NCBI RefSeq assembly: GCF_025231525.1
Contig: NZ_CP103057.1
Coordinates: 1,753,001 to 1,817,000, forward strand
Direction of reading: 5' to 3'
DNA from: Sphingomonas endolithica
GTDB taxonomy: Bacteria > Pseudomonadota > Alphaproteobacteria > Sphingomonadales > Sphingomonadaceae
Length of the DNA stretch: 64,000 nt
Part shown: piece after piece, positions 1-7,130 of the stretch
Layout of the letters: each line of letters begins with the position of its first letter
How positions within the stretch are numbered: the stretch's first letter is position 1
Program-made: the position numbers and the translations under genes
The notes under the pieces: generated by a model
Database searches by the model: none
Told to the model about the DNA's origin: nothing
Seen by the model: the letters and a program-made list of their open reading frames with translations, nothing else

Positions 1-216
1 ACCGTCTTGTGGCGGATATCGGTGCCGCGCTCGAACAGCAGGTCTTCGACGTTGCGCAACGACAGCGGAAATCGAACGTACATCATAACCACCAGCCGAA
101 TCGCTTCGGGCGATGAGTTGAAGTAGCGAAAAGCGCTCTGCGGCTTGGGCGGATGGGGTATACCCCTCTCCTATCCTGGCCATTATAACGATCGGTGCAT
201 TAGGTCTGACAGAGTC
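1..216 (-). mobile_element. IS6-family insertion sequence, partial (cut by window edge)
   Basis: This stretch matches the transposase N-terminal end of the three full-length IS6-family copies further right (for example 51.95-52.16 kb) and ends in the same terminal repeat (CTGACAGAGTCC). The reading frame runs leftward out of the window, so the copy may be complete outside. The usual transposase ATG is ATA here, as in the copy at 51.3 kb. Confidence 0.85.
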
Positions 217-217
217 C

Positions 218-245
218 GATTGGTGCATTTGCTCTGACAGAGTCG
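218..245. repeat. second IS6-type terminal repeat next to the IS end
   Basis: Immediately after the IS end there is another copy of the terminal sequence (GATTGGTGCATTTGCTCTG followed by ACAGAGTC). It has no transposase attached. It looks like a relic of an earlier, related element into whose end the present copy inserted or recombined. A similar solo end lies at 39.9 kb. Confidence 0.6.
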
Positions 246-303
246 ACACCGTCGTTTAATTGCCGTTCCGACTTGCGGCTGCGACGGGGGCGAATTCGGC
301 AGG

Positions 304-1158
304 TCAGGCGCTGTCCCACAGTCGCACGTAATCTACCTCGATCCGCTGCGGCAGCGCGGTGTCGTCGATCCCTTTCGCGCCGCCCCAATCGCCGCCGATC
401 GCTAGATTCAGGATCAGGTTGAACGGCTTATCGAACGGCCAGGCGCCATGCCCGCCGGCCTGATCGTTGCGGACCCGCATATACGCACGATCATCGACGC
501 CGATGGTGATCGAATCCGCAGTCCAGTCCATCTGATAGCGATGAAATTCCGTGCATGCGGTCGGAATGGTCCGCTGCGCACCGCGCTGGGTGCCTTTTAC
601 GTGGTTGAACAGGCCAGTGTGCAACGTCGCGTGGATCACGTTGGCGTCGTGGCCGACCATCTCCATGATGTCGATCTCGCCCATTTCCGGCCACTTGCCA
701 CTCTGCGGCAGCATCCAGATCGCAGGCCAGGCGCCGCGCGCGCAGGGCAATTTGGCGCGGATCTCGTAAAAGCCGTAGCGCGTCGGCTTGGTCGCGACGA
801 GCTTGGCCGAGCTATAGCCCTGCCCGCCCCAATCCGGCATCGTCGACAGCGCCTCGCGCCGTGCCTCGATCACCAGACGGCCGTCCGCCAGCCGCGTGTT
901 CTCAGGCCGGTCCTTGGCGTAATATTGCTTCTCGTTGTTGAACCAGCCGGTCTTGTTGAACGCCGTATCGAAGCGCCACTTCTTCTGGTCGACCGCCGTG
1001 CCGTCGAACTCGTCAGCCCAGGACGGCGCCGTCGTGGGCGCCGCCATCGCCGCATTGACCGCGACGTTGGTCGCACCGAGCGTCGGTGCCTTGGCGGGCT
1101 GCTGCGCATTGCCCATCGTCGCCAGCGCCAACAGGCCGGCATAGATCCGCTTGCTCAT
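304..1158 (-). CDS. GH16 family beta-glucanase (laminarinase-like), secreted
   Basis: Endo-acting glycoside hydrolase of family 16, which cleaves beta-1,3 or beta-1,3/1,4 glucans with retention. The 284 aa protein starts with a signal-like hydrophobic stretch (residues 5-18), followed by a short Ala/Pro-rich linker. The GH16 core begins near residue 47 (WADEFDG). The catalytic motif EIDIME is at 161-166, with E161 as nucleophile, D163 as helper and E166 as acid/base. Substrate-cleft sequences GAWPAIWML and HRYQMDW flank it. The ATG at 1158 shares one base with the TGA of the LacI gene (TGATG), so translation is probably coupled; a GTG one codon upstream is possible. It is the last gene of the minus-strand operon that starts at 10.1 kb, and it indicates the operon's substrate. 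Exact glucan linkage specificity cannot be told. Confidence 0.92.
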   Translation of the reverse strand: MSKRIYAGLLALATMGNAQQPAKAPTLGATNVAVNAAMAAPTTAPSWADEFDGTAVDQKKWRFDTAFNKTGWFNNEKQYYAKDRPENTRLADGRLVIEARREALSTMPDWGGQGYSSAKLVATKPTRYGFYEIRAKLPCARGAWPAIWMLPQSGKWPEMGEIDIMEMVGHDANVIHATLHTGLFNHVKGTQRGAQRTIPTACTEFHRYQMDWTADSITIGVDDRAYMRVRNDQAGGHGAWPFDKPFNLILNLAIGGDWGGAKGIDDTALPQRIEVDYVRLWDSA

Positions 1159-2216
1159 CACTTGCTCTCCCTTGGTACGGTGGTGGAATTGCGCACGATC
1201 AGCGTGGCGGGCACGACGATCGGCGCGTCCGGTGTCTCCTGCCCGGTCTGGTCCGCGATGATCAGCTCGACCGCGCGGGCGGTAACTTCGGCGATCGGCT
1301 GCGAGATCGCGGTAAGCGGCGGGTGGGTAAAATGCACCATCGGCGTATCGTCGAAACTGATCAGCGACAGATCGCCCGGCACGTCGAGCCCAAGCGTGCG
1401 CGCGACATCGAGCGTGGCGAGCGCCATGCGATCGTTGCTCGCGATGATCGCGGTCGGCGGCACGGCGCCATCGAGCAGTACCGCCGCGCCCACGCGCCCC
1501 GACTCATGCCCGAAATCGCCCTGCGCGAGCAGCCCGACGGTGTCGCACCCCACCGCGGCCATCGCCTGCCGCCAGCCATCGACGCGCCAGCCGCTCAGTT
1601 CATACTCCGCTGGCCCAGCGATAAAGCCGATCTGCCGGTGACCGAGCGCCAGCAGATGCTCGGTGGCGATCCGCGCGGCGCGCTCGTCGTCCATCGTCAT
1701 CGCGAAGCCTGGGCCGCTTTTCAGCGAACCGATCCGCGCGAAGCTGATGCACTGCTCGGCGAGCAGATTGGTGATCAGCGGGTTCTCCGAATGCGGCGGC
1801 GTCAGGATCACGCCATCGGGCTGCAGCGCCGCGATCGCGGCGAGCAGTTCACGCTCGATATGGTCGCTATGCGTGTCGACCAGTTCGATTATCAGGCGAT
1901 AGCCGTGCTCGGCGCAGGTCAGCATCCCACCGAGCAGCATCTGCCCGACCCAATCGACGCCCTGCCGGTCGCGCCAGTCGGCGATCGTGCGGTCGCGATC
2001 GTTGAGCGACACGATCAGGTGGGAGCGCGATCCGCCCATGCGCTGCGCGGCAATCGACGGCACGTAGCCGAGCCGCGTGATCGCTTCCTGCACGCGCAGC
2101 ATCATCTCGGGCCGTACGTTCGGCTCCTTGTTGATCACGCGGCTGACCGTCTGCAGCGACACGCCGGCATCGGCGGCGACATGCTTGATCGTGACCGACT
2201 GGCGGCGTCTGGCCAT
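1158..2216 (-). CDS. LacI-family transcriptional regulator
   Basis: Sugar-responsive repressor of 352 aa. The N-terminal helix-turn-helix (VTIKHVAADAGVSLQTVSRV, about residues 8-27) is typical LacI and is followed by a periplasmic-binding-protein-like effector domain ending in IVRNST. An in-frame ORF reaches 2528, but the extra residues are Arg/Ala-rich and overlap the halogenase, so the ATG at 2216 right before the HTH is chosen. It sits 11 bp after the halogenase stop and overlaps the GH16 start by one base. A regulator this far down the operon it probably controls would give autoregulation. The likely target is the palindrome near 10198 in front of the TBDR (inference). Confidence 0.92.
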   Translation of the reverse strand: MARRRQSVTIKHVAADAGVSLQTVSRVINKEPNVRPEMMLRVQEAITRLGYVPSIAAQRMGGSRSHLIVSLNDRDRTIADWRDRQGVDWVGQMLLGGMLTCAEHGYRLIIELVDTHSDHIERELLAAIAALQPDGVILTPPHSENPLITNLLAEQCISFARIGSLKSGPGFAMTMDDERAARIATEHLLALGHRQIGFIAGPAEYELSGWRVDGWRQAMAAVGCDTVGLLAQGDFGHESGRVGAAVLLDGAVPPTAIIASNDRMALATLDVARTLGLDVPGDLSLISFDDTPMVHFTHPPLTAISQPIAEVTARAVELIIADQTGQETPDAPIVVPATLIVRNSTTVPRESK

Positions 2217-2227
2217 GCGGGGCGCGC

Positions 2228-3733
2228 TCAAGCGTCGGCAGGCGATGGCGCGCCGCAATATCGCGCGACATAGGCGGCATGCCCGGGCAGCCCGGCGACG
2301 GTATGCTGCACTTGCTCGCGCAGCATCGACAGCAGCCGATCGAGTTCCTCGTCGCGCAATTTGGCGGCAATTGGGTGATGAGATCGGGGCATGATGCCCT
2401 GCCCCATCATCACCTGCACCCAGCTGTTCTCGGCGAACAATTCCTCGTTCTTGCGGAACACGCGGCCGGTGTCGCGGAACAGATCGATCTTCTGCGCCAG
2501 CGTGTCGGGGATCTCCATGTCGCGGCACTGACGCCAGAACGCGCTGTCAGCGCGCTCCGTCGCTTTGTAATGCAGGATCAGGAAATCGCGGATCTGCAGC
2601 ATGTCGGTATGTTGCTGGTCGTTGAACTCGGCCACGTCGCGCACGCTGATCTCTCCCGCCGGCAGCATCCGCAGCAAGCGCAGCACGGCGCGCTGGATCA
2701 GATGGATGCTGGTCGATTCGAGCGGCTCCATGAAGCCGCTCGCCAGACCGATCGCGATGCAGTTGCGATGCCATTGCTTGCGCCGCGCGCCGGTCGTGAA
2801 GCGCAATCTGTTGGGTGCGGTCAGCGTCTCGCCCGCGAGGTTGCCGAGCAACCGCGCTTCCGCCTCGTCATGCGACAGATAACGACTGCAATAGACGATG
2901 CCGTTGCCGGTGCGATGCTGCAGCGGGATGCGCCATTGCCAGCCGGCATCGTGCGCCATCGCGCGCGTGTACGGCACCGCCGGCCCGACATTCTCGGTCT
3001 GCACCGCGATCGCCGAATCGCACGGCAGATAATGCGTCCAGTCGTCGTAGCCGGCATGCAGCGCCTGCTCGATCAGCAAGGCGCGGAAACCCGTGCAGTC
3101 CAGGAACAGGTCGCCCTCGATCCGCGCGCCGGACTCCAATACCAGCGCGGCAATGTCGCCGCTTTCGCCGTCGAGCTCGACGCGCCAGATCTTGCCCTCG
3201 ACGCGCGTCGTGCCGTCCGCTTCCGCCATCTCGCGCAGGAACTTGGCGTAGAGCGTCGAATCGAGCTGATAGGCATAGTTCATGCCGTTATCGGGCAGAT
3301 GCGCGAACTTCGATTGCAATGCGGCGATCAGCTCGAGGCAATACTCGTCATATGGCTGCTGGTGCCCATGCTGCAGCCCGTGCAGCCAGAAATGCTGGAA
3401 TCCCGCCGCCCAGTGATCCTTGCCGGTCACGCCGAAGGAATGGAAATAGCGGTCGCCGCCATCCTTCCAGCCGTCGAACAGGATGCCGAGCTTGAACGTC
3501 GCCTGCGTCGCGCGCATGAAATCGGCTTCGTTGATGCCCAGGATACGGTTGTAATTGACCAACGGCGGGATGGTCGATTCGCCCACGCCGATCGTCCCGA
3601 TCGCGTCGGATTCGACCAGCGTCACTTCGGCCGCGCGGCCCATCGTGCGGGCGATCGCGGCGGCGGCCATCCAGCCCGCAGTTCCGCCTCCGGCAACGAC
3701 GATACGACGCACAGGCATTCCTTCCACGGTCAT
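2228..3733 (-). CDS. flavin-dependent tryptophan halogenase family protein
   Basis: FAD-dependent halogenase-fold protein, 501 aa. Visible: the FAD-binding GGGTAGW at 15-21, the active-site lysine in ATFKLG (K81), the diagnostic WxWxIP motif intact as WQWRIP (265-270), and the glutamate in EPLESTS (E339). These are the residues tryptophan halogenases use to bind FAD, generate HOCl and place the substrate. The ATG overlaps the cupin stop by 4 bp (ATGA). No secondary-metabolite genes are nearby; the context is a TBDR/glycan operon. Homologues associated with TBDRs in Xanthomonas, Caulobacter and sphingomonads have no settled substrate, so halogenation of tryptophan should not be assumed. Family call is firm, function unknown. 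Confidence 0.88.
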   Translation of the reverse strand: MTVEGMPVRRIVVAGGGTAGWMAAAAIARTMGRAAEVTLVESDAIGTIGVGESTIPPLVNYNRILGINEADFMRATQATFKLGILFDGWKDGGDRYFHSFGVTGKDHWAAGFQHFWLHGLQHGHQQPYDEYCLELIAALQSKFAHLPDNGMNYAYQLDSTLYAKFLREMAEADGTTRVEGKIWRVELDGESGDIAALVLESGARIEGDLFLDCTGFRALLIEQALHAGYDDWTHYLPCDSAIAVQTENVGPAVPYTRAMAHDAGWQWRIPLQHRTGNGIVYCSRYLSHDEAEARLLGNLAGETLTAPNRLRFTTGARRKQWHRNCIAIGLASGFMEPLESTSIHLIQRAVLRLLRMLPAGEISVRDVAEFNDQQHTDMLQIRDFLILHYKATERADSAFWRQCRDMEIPDTLAQKIDLFRDTGRVFRKNEELFAENSWVQVMMGQGIMPRSHHPIAAKLRDEELDRLLSMLREQVQHTVAGLPGHAAYVARYCGAPSPADA

Positions 3734-4758
3734 TTGCTCAACTGCCGCAGCAGGAAGGCGCGCAGCCGCCCGGCGCTCTGCGGCGTCAGCGGCGCGAGCA
3801 CGCTGCGCGCTGCTTCCGGGATATGCGCGACGACCGCCTCGTCATTGCCGAAGACGTAATGGTCGAACATGTCGCGCCAGTGCGCCTTCTGATCGGCGGG
3901 CAGGTCGCGGATCGCGAGCAGCGCGTGGTTCAGCGCATCTTGTGGCTGGCCGAGCCACGATGGGGCATCGCGCCACCAGTAATTGATGAGCACGTTGAAC
4001 GCGTCGAGCCCCTCTACATGGTGCCACCACATCGGCGGGATGTAGAGCGCATCGCCCGCCGCCAGTTCGGCGACCTGCGCGTGCGCCAGCGCGGTGGCGA
4101 AGCGTGGGTACGCAGCGAAGTCCGGCGCGTGGAAATCGACCATGCTGATCGCCCGGCCAGCCGGCGTATTGTCCACCGGTCCAAGGTACAGATTGCGGAA
4201 CTGCTCGCGCGGGAACAGCGTAAACCGCCGCCGGCCGGCCGCGACGCAGGCGAGATTGGCGGGCAGATCGTTATGCGCGGCGATCCGCGTGCGCGTGCCG
4301 ATCCAGATGCTGGCCAACGCCATGCGCTGGCCGAGATCGACGTGATTGGCCTCGTGCAGCCCGGTGAAGAAATCGTGCAGGTCGACCGATCCAAGATAGA
4401 TCGGCGGCGCGCCCGCCTGCCCCTCGAACGCGTCGATCTTCGCGAAGATCGCAGGCAGCTTGGCCTGCATCATACGGAAGTTCATCCCCATGGCGTCGTC
4501 ATAGAACAACCGGCCATCGCTCTCGGATGTGCCGACCGAGACGGCGAACGGCACCGGGCGGGCATGCGCGGCGATATAGGCGCGCGCCTCGCGGGCCGAA
4601 CGGCGCCCGGCCACGACCAGCGGCCAATCCTTGACCAGCCCGCGCACGACGAACGGCGCGGTCGCCGCGCGCAGCCGCGCGTCGAGATCGGCGGCGTCGC
4701 TGACCGTCACCTCGGGCACCGGTGTACCCGCGGCGCCGCCGGGGTCGGCCTCAGCCAT
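3730..4758 (-). CDS. cupin_8 (JmjC-like) domain protein
   Basis: Protein of 342 aa with a cupin-like double-stranded beta-helix resembling JmjC/FIH hydroxylases. The iron-binding facial triad is visible as HxD (H162, D164 in AHNDLPANL) and a distal His in PPMWWHHVEG (H246 or H247). The lysine-like contact region RRRFTLFP and the YLGPVD segment are typical of cupin_8 proteins. The ATG at 4758 overlaps the SapC stop by 8 bp; the longer ORF up to 4803 is in the SapC gene and lacks support. Its constant company with halogenases, SapC and TBDRs suggests a shared, still undefined role. A 2-oxoglutarate-dependent hydroxylase is the natural guess from the fold, not shown here. Confidence 0.85.
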   Translation of the reverse strand: MAEADPGGAAGTPVPEVTVSDAADLDARLRAATAPFVVRGLVKDWPLVVAGRRSAREARAYIAAHARPVPFAVSVGTSESDGRLFYDDAMGMNFRMMQAKLPAIFAKIDAFEGQAGAPPIYLGSVDLHDFFTGLHEANHVDLGQRMALASIWIGTRTRIAAHNDLPANLACVAAGRRRFTLFPREQFRNLYLGPVDNTPAGRAISMVDFHAPDFAAYPRFATALAHAQVAELAAGDALYIPPMWWHHVEGLDAFNVLINYWWRDAPSWLGQPQDALNHALLAIRDLPADQKAHWRDMFDHYVFGNDEAVVAHIPEAARSVLAPLTPQSAGRLRAFLLRQLSK

Positions 4759-5464
4759 CGCCGCGCCGGTTCTTGCGCGCGACGAGATCGCCGAGATGGC
4801 CAAGCGAGGCGATCGCCATGAAGATCGGCATCAGATGCCCCTCGCGGTGCAGATCGCCGAGCGCATCGCCGTCGAGGTCGCGCAACCGTTCCTCGTGGAT
4901 GACATGGAAGCCGACCAGCCGATTGACCGCGCCGCTGTCGAGCGTCACTTCCAGCGTCAGCGGTTCGAGCAGATCGTGGCGGCGCAGCGCATCGAAGAAG
5001 CCGGCGGACGCTTGGTATCCCTGGTCCAGCGCACCAAGTTTCTCCGCCATGTCGTCGAGATACGGCGTCGGCCGGCTCGTATCGTCGAACAGCCGCACGC
5101 CCTCTTCGCCGCCGATGCGCGGACTGCCCATGTCGATATGCACCTGCTTCGTAGCGGCATCGTCCGCGCTGCGCCCGATCAGGAACGGCTGGATCGCGAT
5201 CGCCAGCGGGCGGTAGCGCGCGTCCCAGCCGTCCGGCCCGAGGAACAGGTTCTCGTCCTCGGTAAAGCCGAACATGGCGAGCGCGGTGAAGGCGATGCGC
5301 TCGGCATTCTGGCGGAACAGGATCGGGTAATGCTCCTGCACCTGCCGAAATTCGGCGGGCACGGTCAGGCAGCACATCACCGCGTCGCCGAGCGCGGCGG
5401 CGGAATCGGTGCGCACCCGCACCGTGGCATGGGTTTCGGCGGTCAGCAGCTGGTGATCGGGCAT
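4751..5464 (-). CDS. SapC family protein
   Basis: Protein of 237 aa of the SapC family, named after a Campylobacter S-layer-associated gene but of unknown biochemical role. Recognisable family features are the N-terminal VPAEFRQVQEHYPILFR segment, ALAMFGFTEDENLF, RYRPLAIAIQPF, and a C-terminal HVIHEERLRDLDGDAL stretch. No signal peptide or membrane segment is seen, so it is probably cytoplasmic. The ATG at 5464 shares one base with the TGA of the upstream halogenase (TGATG), and its own stop overlaps the cupin start, so it is locked into translational coupling with both. A longer ORF to 6007 runs inside the halogenase gene and was rejected. Confidence 0.87.
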   Translation of the reverse strand: MPDHQLLTAETHATVRVRTDSAAALGDAVMCCLTVPAEFRQVQEHYPILFRQNAERIAFTALAMFGFTEDENLFLGPDGWDARYRPLAIAIQPFLIGRSADDAATKQVHIDMGSPRIGGEEGVRLFDDTSRPTPYLDDMAEKLGALDQGYQASAGFFDALRRHDLLEPLTLEVTLDSGAVNRLVGFHVIHEERLRDLDGDALGDLHREGHLMPIFMAIASLGHLGDLVARKNRRGDG

Positions 5465-7017
5465 CAGGAGACGGTTTCCGGTGAGGCAGGCGCACGCAGC
5501 GCGTCGAGATAGGCGCGGTTGCCCGGCAGGCTCGCGGCGAGCGTGCGCCCGCGCTGCTCGACCCGGTGCAGCGCCGCGGCGACGCCATCGCGCGCGCCGA
5601 TGAACGCGCCATCCGAGGGAGGAGTGAAACCCATACCGTACAGCACATAAAGGTAACTCGCCGCTGGGAACACCTCTTCCGCCATCGGCAGATCCGTGCG
5701 CGACGGCGGCTGGTGCCGCCACAGCACCAGCAGGTCGACAAGCCGCGGCGGGATTGACGCGGGGTCGCGATGATCGCGCCAATAGGGCTCGTCGCGCTTG
5801 CTCAGCACGTAATGCAGCTTGAGGAACTCGACGATCCGGTCCCAGCGATAGCGGAACAGCGCGTTGAACCGCGCGGCGTGGAGCGGCATCGCCGCCCGGC
5901 TCGCCGGGAAGCCGTCGAGCAGCGCGTCGAGCGACAATTCGATCATGACGATCGCCGAGGCTTCGAGCGGCTCGAGAAAGCCGGCGGCTTGGCCGATCGC
6001 CAGGCAATTGCGGTACCAGAAGGCTTCGCGATGGCCGGAGCGGAAGCGGAGCTGGCGAAAGGGCAATTGTGCGAGATCGGCGTCGGGCGCGGTGCGGCGA
6101 AGATAGGCGTCGAGCGTCGCCCCTGCCTCATCGTCGCGCATATGCGCCGAGGAATATACGCAGCCCACGCCGCGGCGCGTCGGCAGGCCGATATCCCAGA
6201 TCCAGCCGGCAGCGTGCGCGGTGGCGTTGGTCTGCGAGGCGATCACGCTGTCCGGCGCCACCGGCACCTGCACCGCGAGCGCCGAATCGTTGAACAGTTC
6301 ACCGCCGCGATCGATCACCGGCACGCCGTAATGCGCACCGATCAGCAGCGCGGCGTGCCCGGTGCAATCGAGGAACAGATCGCCGGTGATCGCGCCGTGG
6401 TCGCGCGTGGCGACCGCCGCGATATCGCCGTCGTCCGCCGCTTCCACCGCCATCACATGATCGCGCACATGGCGGACGCCGAGACGCTGGGTCGCGTGGC
6501 GCATCAGCAATGCGGCGAGCTTCCCGGCATCGAGATGATAGGCATAGTTCAGCGCGCCGGCATAATCGGGCATGGCACGCTGGCGCGGCGCGAGATTGCC
6601 GGCGCAGACCTGGGCCTGCGCCGTGACGAGGTCGGCGAACGCTCCCACGCCGGCGGAATCGCGCCACGCCGCCACCACGTCGCGCGGGTCGCCTTCGATC
6701 GGCGGACCGAACGGATGGAGATAGGCGTCGTCCGCGCCGCCATCACGCCAGCCGACGAAACGCGAGCCCTGCTTGAACGCGCCATCGCACGCGAGCAGAA
6801 ACTCGGTTTCCGAAATGCCGATCCGTTGCAGCGTGCGCCGCATTGTCGGCCAGGTGCCTTCGCCGACCCCGATCGTGGCTACCTCGGGGGATTCGATCAG
6901 CGTGACGGAGATTGCTCGCACCGCCCGCTGATCGGCCTGCGCCGCGATCAGACACGCCGCCAGCCAGCCGGCGGTGCCGCCGCCGACGATGACGATCCCT
7001 GTCACTGGATGTTCCAT
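5464..7017 (-). CDS. flavin-dependent tryptophan halogenase family protein (divergent WxWxIG motif)
   Basis: Second halogenase-fold protein of the operon, 517 aa. It keeps the FAD motif GGGTAGW (12-18), the putative catalytic lysine in AFKQG (K82) and the glutamate in EPLEAS (E352). The signature motif reads WIWDIG (272-277), so the usual proline is glycine. The protein differs clearly from the paralogue at 2228 in the substrate-side regions. It is the first gene after the TBDR, separated by a 113 bp gap that contains a terminator-like hairpin. Family membership is clear; whether it halogenates anything is open, and the motif change argues for a different chemistry or substrate than the intact paralogue. 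Confidence 0.86.
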   Translation of the reverse strand: MEHPVTGIVIVGGGTAGWLAACLIAAQADQRAVRAISVTLIESPEVATIGVGEGTWPTMRRTLQRIGISETEFLLACDGAFKQGSRFVGWRDGGADDAYLHPFGPPIEGDPRDVVAAWRDSAGVGAFADLVTAQAQVCAGNLAPRQRAMPDYAGALNYAYHLDAGKLAALLMRHATQRLGVRHVRDHVMAVEAADDGDIAAVATRDHGAITGDLFLDCTGHAALLIGAHYGVPVIDRGGELFNDSALAVQVPVAPDSVIASQTNATAHAAGWIWDIGLPTRRGVGCVYSSAHMRDDEAGATLDAYLRRTAPDADLAQLPFRQLRFRSGHREAFWYRNCLAIGQAAGFLEPLEASAIVMIELSLDALLDGFPASRAAMPLHAARFNALFRYRWDRIVEFLKLHYVLSKRDEPYWRDHRDPASIPPRLVDLLVLWRHQPPSRTDLPMAEEVFPAASYLYVLYGMGFTPPSDGAFIGARDGVAAALHRVEQRGRTLAASLPGNRAYLDALRAPASPETVS

Positions 7018-7063
7018 GCCGTTCGGCCTTACTGCTCGCGTCCGCGTGTCTGGCTGTGGCGCA

Positions 7064-7098
7064 AGAAAAAGACCACCCCCGTGCGCCGGGGATGGTCC
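7064..7098 (-). terminator. intrinsic terminator-like hairpin between TBDR and halogenase
   Basis: Read on the minus strand, a GC-rich stem (GACCATCCCC pairing with GGGGGTGGTC, one G-T pair, 7-nt loop) is followed directly by TTTTTC. This has the form of a rho-independent terminator placed 33 bp after the TBDR stop. It would lower expression of the halogenase-SapC-cupin-halogenase-LacI-GH16 genes relative to the receptor, or protect the receptor mRNA 3' end. Confidence 0.7.
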
Positions 7099-7130
7099 TT
7101 TCTGTCAGCATCGAATGCGGCGCGTGCCCA

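Noticed and set aside
448..2273. Long plus-strand ORFs (397 and 395 codons) opposite GH16 and LacI
   Set aside because: Arg/His-rich shadow translations without family motifs; the minus-strand genes explain the region.
2279..3859. 526-codon plus-strand ORF opposite the halogenase
   Set aside because: Antisense shadow of a clear halogenase gene in a GC-rich genome; its translation has no domain resemblance.
2228..7017. Secondary-metabolite (indole or pyrrolnitrin-type) cluster suggested by tryptophan halogenases
   Set aside because: No biosynthetic partner genes are present; neighbours are TBDR, LacI and glycosidase genes.
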